A stretch of 46,025 nt of DNA from Spirochaetota bacterium (GTDB lineage Bacteria > Spirochaetota > Spirochaetia > Treponematales > UBA12059). The stretch spans positions 1 to 46,025 of the forward strand of contig JAPLSN010000026.1 of NCBI GenBank assembly GCA_026398615.1. Reading direction: 5' to 3'. A model generated the notes under the pieces. That model ran no database searches. It was not told where the DNA came from and saw nothing but the letters and a program-made list of their open reading frames with translations. Within the stretch, counting starts at the first letter, position 1, and each line of letters begins with the position of its first letter. A program made the translations under genes and the position numbers. This document shows positions 23,454-31,812 of the stretch, piece after piece.

Positions 23454-25496
23454 TTACCTTATCGCCTGCACCCTGAGAATGCTCGGGATTGCGCGGATGT
23501 TCCGTTCCACGCGCCGGGCATCCTCGGCCTTTTCCATCTCGAGCGTGAAGTACCCGATCACGCGGACCCCGGAGTCGTCGAGCCGGCCTTCCGCGAGGAC
23601 GCCGCCCATCTTCTTGACCGCCCCCTCGATCTCGGAAAAGAGGTCGAAGGTCCGGTTGGCCTCGATGCGGAATTTGCGCGTGCAATCGCCCCGGCGCGAC
23701 TCCCAGGCCACGTCGATGGCGCGCTCGGCGAACTCTGTGATGGCGGGCAGGTTCGGGCAGTCTCGCCGGTGAACGATGATCCCCCGGCCGCGCGAGACGT
23801 AGCCGACGATGGGGTCCCCCGTGGCCGGCCTGCAGCAGCCGGCGAAACGGATGACAAGCCCGCCCCCGCCCTCGATGAAGATGCCCGCCCGTTCGCCGGA
23901 GGTCTCGCCCTTGGGTACGTAACGGTGGACTTCGCCCGGAGCGGCCTTGGCAGGCTCGGCGCGCTCCGGCATTTCCTTCTTCTTGTCTCCGTGGTGGCGC
24001 TCCGCCTGGTGTCCGGCTTCGTCCTGTTTCCGCCTGGCCACGACGTTCCGCTCGATCACGAGCGCTTGGCCGTTCGCGACGAGCCATTGCCTGATCTTCG
24101 CGCGCGCGCCCGAGGTCCTCACCGAGCGCAGCCAGTTGACGTTCGGCCGTGCCGAGTTGGACGTGATGATCTCGACGAGCTGGGTATTCCGGAGCTCGGA
24201 GGACAACGGCACGATGACGCCGTCCGCCTTGGCTGCGTAGCAGCGGTTGCCGATGTCGGTATGCACGAGGTAGGCGAAATCGAGCGGCGTCGCGCCAGCG
24301 GGCAGCTCGAGGACGTCGCCCCTGGGCGTGAATACAAAGATGGAATCCTTCAGCAGCTCGCGCTTGATCTCATCGAGGAACTCCGCGCCGTTCGAGAGCA
24401 TCCCGCTCCAGTCCTTGAGCTTGTTGACGATCCCGATGTCCTCGGGCCGGACGTGTTCGGCGGTCGAACCCTTCTTGTAGAGCCAGTGCGACGCGACGCC
24501 GAATTCGGCCACGCGGTGCATTTCGCGCGTGCGGATCTGGATCTCGAGAAGCCGGCCGTCGTAGCACATGACGGTGGTGTGGAGGCTGCGGTAGCCGTTC
24601 GCCTTCGGCATGGCGACGTAGTCCTTGAACCGCCCCTCGATGGGCTTCCAGAGCTTGTGGACGATGCCCAGGAGCGCATAGCAGTCGTTCTCGGTCCCGC
24701 AGATGAGCCGGACGCCGAGCAGGTCGAAGAGTTCCTCGACGCCCTTCGCCCGCTTGCGCATTTTCAGGTAGATCGAGTAGAAGTGCTTGGCCCGCGACGA
24801 GAGCTCGACCCCGATGCCGTCCTTCGACGCGGCGTCGACGATGTCGCGCTCGACGCGCGAGAGGAAGAGGTCGCGCTCCCCCTTCTTCTCGGCGACGATG
24901 CGCTTGATCTGGTCATAGGCTTCGCGGTTCAGCTCCTTGAGCGCGAGATCCTCCAGTTCGTCCTTCATCCAGCTGATGCCGAGCCGGTCGGCGAGGGGAG
25001 CGAAGATATCCACGCATTCGGTGGCGATCCGCTTCCGCTCGAGGTCGGGGAGCCATTTGAGGGTGCGCATGTTGTCGAGCTTGTCGGCCAGTTTCACGAT
25101 GATGACGCGGATGTCGCGGGTCATGGCGAACAGCATCTTGCGGATCGTCTCCGCGGCCTGGATCGTCTTGTTCTTCGCCTTCAGCGCCGCTATCCTCGTG
25201 GTCTCTTCCACGAGATTCGCCACCGCTTCGCCGGAACGGGCAGCCATCGCGTCGCGCGCCGAGCCGCCCTCCTCGAACGCGTGGTGGAGGGCTCCGGCCG
25301 CGACGGAATCCGCGTCCAGCCCCATGTCGGCGAGGATGCGCGCCACCCGCAGGGGATGCGTCACGGCCGGTTCCCCGGATGCCCGGAGCTTGCCCTCGTG
25401 CATAGCCGCGGCCCACGCGCACGCGTCCTTCACGCGCGCGATGTCGGATTTCGGCCAGCCGTCGAGCGCCGTCATGAGTTCGTCGAGTTCCGTCAC
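23454..25496 (-). CDS. rel: RelA/SpoT-family (p)ppGpp synthetase with degenerate HD site
   Basis: A 680-residue long RSH protein: HD-like domain (about 25-190), synthetase (about 230-350), TGS (FVFTPRGDVLELPAGATPLD) and a C-terminal ACT-like region. The synthetase is intact (KHFYSIYLKM, GRFKDYVAMPK, GYRSLHTTV, EIQIRTREMH) and of the RFKD type. In the hydrolase the usual HD is HH (71-72, ALHHAFEEGG in place of LLHDVVEDT), and a later conserved His is Asp (KLADKLDNM). Hydrolysis of (p)ppGpp may be lost. The GTG at 25496 has GGGGAGG upstream and overlaps the prmC stop as GTGA. Confidence 0.9.
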   Translation of the reverse strand: MTELDELMTALDGWPKSDIARVKDACAWAAAMHEGKLRASGEPAVTHPLRVARILADMGLDADSVAAGALHHAFEEGGSARDAMAARSGEAVANLVEETTRIAALKAKNKTIQAAETIRKMLFAMTRDIRVIIVKLADKLDNMRTLKWLPDLERKRIATECVDIFAPLADRLGISWMKDELEDLALKELNREAYDQIKRIVAEKKGERDLFLSRVERDIVDAASKDGIGVELSSRAKHFYSIYLKMRKRAKGVEELFDLLGVRLICGTENDCYALLGIVHKLWKPIEGRFKDYVAMPKANGYRSLHTTVMCYDGRLLEIQIRTREMHRVAEFGVASHWLYKKGSTAEHVRPEDIGIVNKLKDWSGMLSNGAEFLDEIKRELLKDSIFVFTPRGDVLELPAGATPLDFAYLVHTDIGNRCYAAKADGVIVPLSSELRNTQLVEIITSNSARPNVNWLRSVRTSGARAKIRQWLVANGQALVIERNVVARRKQDEAGHQAERHHGDKKKEMPERAEPAKAAPGEVHRYVPKGETSGERAGIFIEGGGGLVIRFAGCCRPATGDPIVGYVSRGRGIIVHRRDCPNLPAITEFAERAIDVAWESRRGDCTRKFRIEANRTFDLFSEIEGAVKKMGGVLAEGRLDDSGVRVIGYFTLEMEKAEDARRVERNIRAIPSILRVQAIR

Positions 25497-26344
25497 GGCA
25501 TCCTCCCCAGGACGACGCGCTCGCTGCCCGCGAGGTCGTTCCATATCGATGTTTCCGAAAATCCCGACGCTTTCATCAGGCCGGAAACCGCGGCGCCCTG
25601 TTCTTCCCCGATCTCCACGACGAGGGCGCCTCCGGGTGCCAGGCGTCCCGCGGCCTGCGGCACGAGCCGCCTGAACAGCCCGAGCCCGTCCGCGCCGCCG
25701 TCCAGGGCCAGATAAGGATCGCGGACGCCGCACGCGGCCAGCGACGGGATGAGGGCGGACGCGACGTAGGGCGGGTTGGCCGTCACGAGATCGAAGGTTC
25801 CGGTGACGTCCGAGAGGAGATCGCCTGGAAAGACGGGGACTGATCGTCCGAGAATGAGTTCGGCGTTGCGGCGCGCGACCCCGATCGCGGCGGGGGACAG
25901 GTCGGAGAGCGAGAGCTCGCAGCCCGGGCGCTCGGCGGCCAGGGTCAGCCCGACGCAGCCCGAACCCGTGCAGGCGTCGTGGACGCGCACGGCTCCCGGC
26001 CGCGACGCTCCGATGCGGTCGATCTCTCGCAAGCCTTCCGCCACGAGGGTCTCCGTATCGGGCCGCGGGACCAGGACGTCGCGCGTGACGAGAAAATCGC
26101 GACCGTAGAATTCCTTCCGCCCGAGGATGACCGCGACGCTCTCGCCGGAAGCGCGGCGGGCAAGCGAGTCACGGTACGCTCCAAGCCATGCCGGATCCAG
26201 GTCGCGCAGATGGTCGGAAAGGATGGAAGTCGAATCGACGCCCGCGGCGGCCGCGAGGAGAAGCGAGGCATCGAGGAAGGGCGACCCCGATATCCCGCGT
26301 CGCAGGACGGTGACCCCCTCGCTCAAGGCCTCGCGGACCGTCAT
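25493..26344 (-). CDS. prmC: Peptide chain release factor N5-glutamine methyltransferase
   Basis: A 283-residue SAM-dependent methyltransferase that modifies the glutamine of the GGQ loop in release factors. The family features are [35 protein letters not shown] (SAM loop) and the catalytic NPPY in LVTANPPYV. It overlaps prfA, its substrate gene, by ATGA, and the rel start by GTGA. Confidence 0.93.
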   Translation of the reverse strand: MTVREALSEGVTVLRRGISGSPFLDASLLLAAAAGVDSTSILSDHLRDLDPAWLGAYRDSLARRASGESVAVILGRKEFYGRDFLVTRDVLVPRPDTETLVAEGLREIDRIGASRPGAVRVHDACTGSGCVGLTLAAERPGCELSLSDLSPAAIGVARRNAELILGRSVPVFPGDLLSDVTGTFDLVTANPPYVASALIPSLAACGVRDPYLALDGGADGLGLFRRLVPQAAGRLAPGGALVVEIGEEQGAAVSGLMKASGFSETSIWNDLAGSERVVLGRMP

Positions 26345-27411
26345 CCGCGCCCGGCCCCGAGGGCCGCCTCCCTGGCCTGAAGCTTGAGGGCGTCCACGAT
26401 CTCATGGAGGTCGCCCTGCATCACGAGATCGAGCTTGTAGAGCGTGAGACCGACGCGGTGGTCGGTCACGCGGTTCTGCGGGAAGTTGTAGGTGCGGATG
26501 CGCTCGGAACGGTCGCCTGAACCCACCTGGCTGCGCCGCTCGGCGGCCCGTTCGGCCTGCTTCTTCGACTCCTCGAGCTCGAAGAGCCTCGCGCGCAGCA
26601 CGCGCATCGCCTTGGCCTTGTTCTTGATCTGGCTCTTCTCGTCCTGCTGGATGACGACGAGTCCGGTCGGAAGGTGGGTGAGCCTGACCGCCGAGTCCGT
26701 GGTGTTGACGCACTGGCCGCCGGGGCCGCCCGCGCGCATCACGTCGACGCGCAGGTCTTCCGCCCGTATCTCGATCTCCGTCTCTTCCATCTCGGGCAGG
26801 ACGGCCACGGTCACGGCGCTCGTGTGGATGCGCCCGGAACCCTCCGTCGCCGGAACGCGCTGTACCCGGTGGACGCCCGATTCCCAGCGCAGGTTTTCGT
26901 ACACGGCGTCGCCCGAGACCGAGAACACCACTTCCTTGTAGCCGCCGAGTTCGGTCCCGCTGGCGTCGATGACCTCGATCTTCCACGTGCGCGCGTCGGA
27001 AAAGCGGGTGTACATGCGGAACAGGTCCGCGACGAAGAGCGCGGCTTCCTCGCCGCCCGTGCCGGCCCGGATCTCCATGATGATGTTCTTGTCGTCGAGC
27101 GGATCACGCGGGACGATGAGCTCCCGGATCCTGGTTTCGAGCGCTTCCTTCCTCGCCTCGAGGCCGTGCGCCTCCCCGCGGGCCATCTCGCGGAATTCGG
27201 CGTCGGCTTCGTCGCGGAACATGGCCCTGGCGTCCTCGAGCTGGGCGATGACGGAGAGGTATTCGTCCCGGGCTTCCATGATGACGGAAAGCCGCGCTTG
27301 CTCCTTGCGGGTTTCGCGGTACCGGTTCTGGTCCTTCGCGAACGACGGATCGGCGATGAGCGTTTCCAGTTCCCGGAACCGGGAGGAGAAGGAGTCGAGC
27401 CTGTCGATCAC
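26341..27411 (-). CDS. prfA: Peptide chain release factor 1
   Basis: A 356-residue class I release factor recognising UAA and UAG. The GGQ loop reads [16 protein letters not shown], and the codon-recognition site has the RF1-type P-A-T tripeptide ([14 protein letters not shown]). Length is normal. The start is a GTG at 27411 where homology begins; the ribosome site is weak. It is preceded by a small cysteine protein and followed by prmC with ATGA overlap. Confidence 0.94.
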   Translation of the reverse strand: MIDRLDSFSSRFRELETLIADPSFAKDQNRYRETRKEQARLSVIMEARDEYLSVIAQLEDARAMFRDEADAEFREMARGEAHGLEARKEALETRIRELIVPRDPLDDKNIIMEIRAGTGGEEAALFVADLFRMYTRFSDARTWKIEVIDASGTELGGYKEVVFSVSGDAVYENLRWESGVHRVQRVPATEGSGRIHTSAVTVAVLPEMEETEIEIRAEDLRVDVMRAGGPGGQCVNTTDSAVRLTHLPTGLVVIQQDEKSQIKNKAKAMRVLRARLFELEESKKQAERAAERRSQVGSGDRSERIRTYNFPQNRVTDHRVGLTLYKLDLVMQGDLHEIVDALKLQAREAALGAGRG

Positions 27412-27417
27412 GGGATA

Positions 27418-27594
27418 CTACGCCTTTTCCACGAAAAAGGGACACAGGTAGATGACGATCTCCATGTCCGAGTCCCGTTCGGTGGAAAGGAAATCCGCGT
27501 TCTTGAGGAGCTGTTTCTGGATGCGGCAATCGCCGCGCTCGAGCGCGCACAGCGGGCAGGCGCCGTTGCCGCGGGCGTTGAATTCGATCTTCAT
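27418..27594 (-). CDS. 58-residue cysteine-containing protein upstream of prfA
   Basis: A short reading frame from an ATG at 27594 to a TAG seven bases before prfA. The product begins MKIEFNARGNGACPLC and has cysteines at 13, 16, 23 and 51 (CPLC, DCRIQ, YLCPF), enough for one metal site. The antisense frames show no better candidate and spacing to prfA suggests co-transcription. The function is unknown. The ribosome site is not obvious. Confidence 0.6.
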   Translation of the reverse strand: MKIEFNARGNGACPLCALERGDCRIQKQLLKNADFLSTERDSDMEIVIYLCPFFVEKA

Positions 27595-27689
27595 GCTGCT
27601 ACGGTATCAAAAACCGGGCCATAACGCAAGGAGCGGCATCCTCACGGGCGGTTTCCCGTCCGCCGACTCCCCGAGGCTCCCCTTTCCCC

Positions 27690-27718
27690 TTGCCGGCAGC
27701 GGCAAAACCGGCTAGTAT
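27690..27718 (+). promoter_or_regulatory. Promoter of serS, probably leaderless
   Basis: TTGCCG (27690-27695), a 17-bp spacer and TAGTAT (27713-27718). The -10 ends eight bases before the ATG and no Shine-Dalgarno is present, so transcription probably starts at or next to the start codon. Confidence 0.55.
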
Positions 27719-27726
27719 TGGCCATC

Positions 27727-29001
27727 ATGCTGGATTACCGATTCATCAAGGAAAACCTGGACGCGGTCAGGAAAAACATAGCCGACCGCAACATGAAGGC
27801 CGACGCCGACCTCGTCGTGAATCTCTTCGACAAACGCAACGAGCTCCTGCGCGGGCTCGAGGACAAGCGCAGGCGCCGCAACGAAGTCGCCGATTCGATG
27901 AAGCAGAAGCTCTCCCCCGAAGGGCGCCAGAAGCTCATCGACGAAGGCAAGGCGCTCAAGGACGAAATCGCCGCGCTCGAACGCGATTTCGAAGCCGCGG
28001 AAGCCGACCTGGCCCGCGAAGGCTCGCGCATCCCGAACATGGCCCATCCCTCCGCCCCCGTCGGCAAGGAAGACAAGGACAACCTCGAAGTCAAGCGCGT
28101 CGGCGAGCCGACGAAATTCGGCTTCCCGCCGAAAGACCACGTCCAGCTCGGCCAGGAACTCGACATACTCGACTTCGACACCGCCACCCGAGTGTCCGGC
28201 ACGAAATTCTACTACCTCAAGAACGAAGGCGTCATCCTCGAGCTCGCGCTCGTCCGTTACGCCCTCGACATCCTCATGAAGAAGAGATTCACCCCCTTTA
28301 TCACCCCCGACGTCGCCAAGACCGAGATCCTCGAGGGCATCGGCTTCAACCCGCGCGGCGCGGAGTCCAACGTCTACACCGTGGAAGGCGAAGGCACCTG
28401 CCTCATCGGGACGGCCGAGATCACCCTGGGCGGCTACTACTCCGGCCAGGTCCTCGACAAGGCGAGCCTTCCGCTCAGGCTCGCCGGCGTGTCGCACTGC
28501 TTCCGCCGCGAGGCCGGCGCCGCCGGCCAGTTTTCCAAGGGCCTGTACCGCGTCCACCAGTTCACCAAGGTGGAGATGTTCGCCTACACGACCCCGGAAA
28601 CCTCCGACGCCGTCCACGAAGAGTTGCGCGCCATTGAAGAGGAAATCTTCTCGGGCCTGGGCATCCCCTTCCGCGTCGTGGACACCTGCACGGGCGACCT
28701 GGGCGCCCCGGCGTATCGCAAGTGGGACCTGGAAGCCTGGATGCCCGGCCGCAACGGCGGCGAATGGGGCGAGGTAACCTCCACGTCCAACTGTACCGAT
28801 TTCCAGTCACGCCGCCTCAACGTCCGCTTCAAGGACGACGACGGCAGGAACAAGTACGCCCACATGCTCAATGGCACCGCCGTCGCCTGCTCGCGCGGCA
28901 TCATCGCCATCCTGGAGAACTTCCAGCGGGCGGACGGAACCGTCGCCATCCCAGAAGCGCTGGTGCCGTATTGCGGGTTCAGCGAGATCAAGCGAAAGTA
29001 G
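27727..29001 (+). CDS. serS: Serine-tRNA ligase
   Basis: A 424-residue class II aminoacyl-tRNA synthetase charging tRNA-Ser. The N-terminal coiled-coil arm (about 28-100, highly charged) is followed by the catalytic core: FTPFITPDV, FNPRGAESNVY, GTAEITLGG, FRREAGAAG (motif 2), EVTSTSNCTDFQSRRLNVR and a terminal motif 3 (LNGTAVACSRGIIAILENFQ). Length is normal. The ATG at 27727 is chosen over the TTG nine bases upstream because the MLDYRFIKEN start matches the family. Confidence 0.95.
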   Translation: MLDYRFIKENLDAVRKNIADRNMKADADLVVNLFDKRNELLRGLEDKRRRRNEVADSMKQKLSPEGRQKLIDEGKALKDEIAALERDFEAAEADLAREGSRIPNMAHPSAPVGKEDKDNLEVKRVGEPTKFGFPPKDHVQLGQELDILDFDTATRVSGTKFYYLKNEGVILELALVRYALDILMKKRFTPFITPDVAKTEILEGIGFNPRGAESNVYTVEGEGTCLIGTAEITLGGYYSGQVLDKASLPLRLAGVSHCFRREAGAAGQFSKGLYRVHQFTKVEMFAYTTPETSDAVHEELRAIEEEIFSGLGIPFRVVDTCTGDLGAPAYRKWDLEAWMPGRNGGEWGEVTSTSNCTDFQSRRLNVRFKDDDGRNKYAHMLNGTAVACSRGIIAILENFQRADGTVAIPEALVPYCGFSEIKRK

Positions 29002-29071
29002 CTTCCGGGGATCCCGGCAATCGACGACGTGTCCGCGTTTCGCCGCTCCCTCGTTTTTCGAAGGAAAACCT

Positions 29072-29102
29072 CGACGGCCGGATCGATTCCGGTCGGCCGT
29101 CG
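29072..29102. terminator. Hairpin between converging serS and metacaspase remnant
   Basis: Perfect arms CGACGGCC and GGCCGTCG separated by 15 bases that can pair further (CCGG inside). There is no long T-run; a TTTT lies about ten bases beyond. It may act as a bidirectional terminator. Confidence 0.4.
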
Positions 29103-29128
29103 GGAAACGCCACGTTTTCCGCGACCCG

Positions 29129-30931
29129 CTAGAAGGATCGGACCGGTCGCAGGTAGTAGTTGTTGTAGTCGTCGTTTCGGTAGGGAATCCCGTCGAGCTG
29201 GACCCCGTCCCCGAAATTCAGCTTGGACGCGCCGGTCGACGACAGGTACCAGCCATCCGTGAATCCCCCGCCGACGCCGGCCTTCGCGAGGTTCCGGTAC
29301 AAGGCCGCAAGCTCGTCCTTGGAAGGAAGGAACCAGTCGGCGTATCCGCCGGCGGAGTAGCCGCGGCATCGCTTCGCGGCGATGACGTCCACCGGATACA
29401 CGCCGTTGATCATCCGCGCGCGGCTTCGAGGAACCGCCAGCCGCCGCCTGCGTTCCCTTTGTCTAGGAAGATCACGCCACCCGCGAGTCCGGTGTCGCCG
29501 ATCTTCCAGGCCGTCCTGGCCGCCTCGATGGTCGTCGTCCTGCCCGGTTCGATCGATACCTTCCAGGACAGGGGCTTCGCGTAAGGATCGGCCCAGGTCA
29601 ACCGCAGGCCGTAGGTGCCTTCGGCCAGCTTCATCGAAACGGGCGCGTTGCCCGCCTTCCGGTCGTCGATCCAGACCTCGGCCGCCGCATCCGGGACTCG
29701 ACGACCATCGCGCCGGTCGTCAGGTCGAGGACGCGGACGGCGAGAGCGTCGACGCGGTAGCGGTTCCTGGCCGCGTCCCGCGTGATGCCCCAGTCGATCT
29801 CCCCCGCCAGCGCAGCCGCGCTCCCCCGCAGGGTCCAGACCTTCGTCTGCGGGGTGACCAGCGTCTCGTCGTACTGCTTCCTTATGCTCGCGGTCTGCTT
29901 GACACGCTGGGATTCGGCGTTGGAACGCAATGTGACAAGCTCGGCCTGGCGCCTGGCTTCCCTGGCCAGGTTGTCGGCTTCCAGCTTCTTGGCGGCCTGC
30001 AGGGCTTGCTGGCGCTGCTGCTCCACTTCCAGGGCCTGCCGGGCGGACGCGTCCTGCGTCGACCGGATCTTCGCCTGCCGCTCGGAGAGCTGGCATTCCA
30101 GCTCGGCCAGCTCCGCCTTGCTCGTGGCCAGGGCGGCGTCGGCGCGGGCGGCCAGGTCCTCGGGGCTGACGAAGAAGAAATTCTCCTTCATGCCGTCGTC
30201 GACCCGGGGATTCTGCCTGTTGCCCGTCACGGCGGACACCTCCGCCTTGACGTTCTTCATCATCTGGGCCAGTTCCAGCCCCGGGTTCCGCAGCTGCCTG
30301 ACCACGGCCCCGGAGAACACGCCGTTCCGCCCCGTGCCGTCCTGCGCCACATCGCCCGGACTGGTCGCGTACGCGATCATCGAGTTCACCGTCTTGGGCG
30401 TCGCCACGACCGCCAGGCCACGCATCCCCGAACGGGAAGCGCCGGGAAAGGGATTGTCGCGGCAGGAATCCAGGAACACGAGGGCCGTCCGGACGCCGGT
30501 GGCTTCCATCCTGCCCACGACCGCGTCCACGCTGACCGCCTTGGAGCGCACGGACGCCGCGTCGTCTATGCGCGGGCTGACCGGGATCAGGTAGTTCATC
30601 CCGTCGATGGCCACGCCGTGGCCGGCGTAGTAGAACTGCCCCGTGTCGGCCCCCTTCAGCCTGGCGAAAAAGTCGTTCACGGCCTTTTCCATGGCTTCCA
30701 GGCTCGCGTCCTTCACCAGGGTCACATCGAAGCCCGACTCCCGAGCGCGGCCGCCACGTCCTCCGCGTCGTTCGGCGGGTTCTTCAGGGCGTTGGCCTGG
30801 TAGGCCCCGTTCCCGATGACCAGCGCGACACGGCGCTTTGTCTGAGCCGCGGGCTGCCCGAAAACCGACGCGGCGGCAAGGGACAGGATGGCCAGGACGG
30901 CTAGGAATCAAAGGCAGGATCGGTGGATCAT
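29129..30931 (-). pseudogene. Caspase-like (C14) protein with PEGA and Lcl/DUF1566 tail, frameshifted
   Basis: Read across frames from an ATG at 30931, this is one secreted multidomain protein: signal peptide (LAVLAILSLAAASVFG), caspase domain start (RRVALVIGNGAYQANALKNP), catalytic His in FYYAGHGV and Cys in FLDSCRDNP, a coiled coil (ELECQLSERQAKI onwards), a PEGA module (AEVWIDDRKAGNAP) and a C-terminal Lcl/DUF1566 region (GGVIFLDKGNAGGG, YADWFLPSKDELAALY, YYLRPVRSF). The frame changes in the signal peptide (about 30915), near 30735 and near 29690, and a stop splits the tail at 29410. Surrounding genes are intact, so I read it as real decay rather than poor sequence. Confidence 0.75.
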
Positions 30932-31033
30932 GGTAGGCCTCGGTTATTGCAGATGATGGGGAAGCATAGGGTCATTTCAGGATGCCGTCAACGAACCGGC
31001 ATCCTCCGCGCGAGAGAATCTTCAGGAAGGGCT

Positions 31034-31071
31034 CACGCAGAGCCGCAAGGACACGGAGAGGAGGAATCAAG
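31034..31071 (+). repeat. Degenerate CACGGAG-type repeat, left of the ATPase remnant
   Basis: CACGCAGAGCCGCAAGGACA followed by CGGAGAGGAGGAATCAAG. It is the reverse orientation of the copy at 31744-31774. Confidence 0.5.
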
Positions 31072-31100
31072 ACATTGCGAACTAGTGAGATTGAGTTTTC

Positions 31101-31136
31101 CAATACAACTGTCGACCATGGCCGACGGTTGTATTG
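31101..31136. repeat. 36-bp near-perfect palindrome
   Basis: CAATACAACTGTCG and CGACGGTTGTATTG are inverted copies with one mismatch, around ACCATGGC. It lies exactly where the ATPase remnant's P-loop begins. Confidence 0.8.
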
Positions 31137-31812
31137 TTGGCGCTGCGGAAAGAGCACCCTTCTTGCCATGCTCAGGGACAGGCTCGTCCGGGAGGGCATG
31201 CAGGGGGAACGGATCCTCTTCCTCAACATGGAATCGCTCGAATACAACGCCTACCGCGAATATCGGAGCATGTACCGGCTCGTCAATGAACGGCTCCCGG
31301 CGGGCGGTTGGCTGCTCCTCGACGAAGCGCAGGAAGTGACTGGATGGGAGGGCGTCGCGGCAGCGCTCCTGGCGGATGGCGGTATCCAGTGCGTCGTGAC
31401 CGGATCGAACGTATCGATACTCCGTTCCGAGCTCGGCACCATGCTGACTGGCCGGTACCGGGAGATCCCGGTGTCCACTCTCTCCTTCCTGAGAATTCCT
31501 CCGTTTCACCGACCGGGGGTAAAGCGGGGGCGCGACGAGTCGCTCGCGGAATACCTTCGGTGGGGCGGATTCCCGGCCATCCACAGCTTTCTGGACGGCG
31601 ACCAATCGGCGCGGTCATGCCTTTCGACCTTGCTGGACAGCATCCTGATGCGGGACGTCGCCTCCCGGCACGCCATACGCGATCCCGATGCGCTCCGCCG
31701 CATCCTCGTGTTCGCGTTCGACAACAAAAGAAACCTGCGTGCACTTCATCACCTTCGTGCTCTTCGTGGCAAGGCTCTTCGCCAAAATCATACCCGCTCG
31801 AAATCCAGGTAG
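31118..31812 (+). pseudogene. AAA ATPase (AAA_14/DUF4143-type) fragment
   Basis: The frame carries CGKSTLLAML, LLLDEAQEVTGWE, CVVTGSN and GRYREIPV, the P-loop, Walker B and following motifs of the AAA_14/DUF4143 family. The roughly 35 residues that normally precede the P-loop are missing: the usual VTG-RRCGKS is replaced by LYCWRCGKS at a 36-bp palindrome. After about 31735 the frame runs into a degenerate repeat and then overlaps the converging RNB gene, so the C-terminal half typical of the family is lost. No credible start codon is seen. I regard it as a fragment. Confidence 0.7.
31744..31774 (+). repeat. Degenerate CTTCGTG-type repeat, right of the ATPase remnant
   Basis: CTTCATCACCTTCGTGCTCT followed by TCGTGGCAAGG. 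It truncates the ATPase reading frame and is the inverted partner of the copy at 31034-31071. Confidence 0.5.

Noticed and set aside
30982-31117. Extended N terminus of the AAA ATPase from the ATG at 30982
   Set aside because: This stretch is repeat and palindrome sequence with no similarity to the family's usual N-terminal part.
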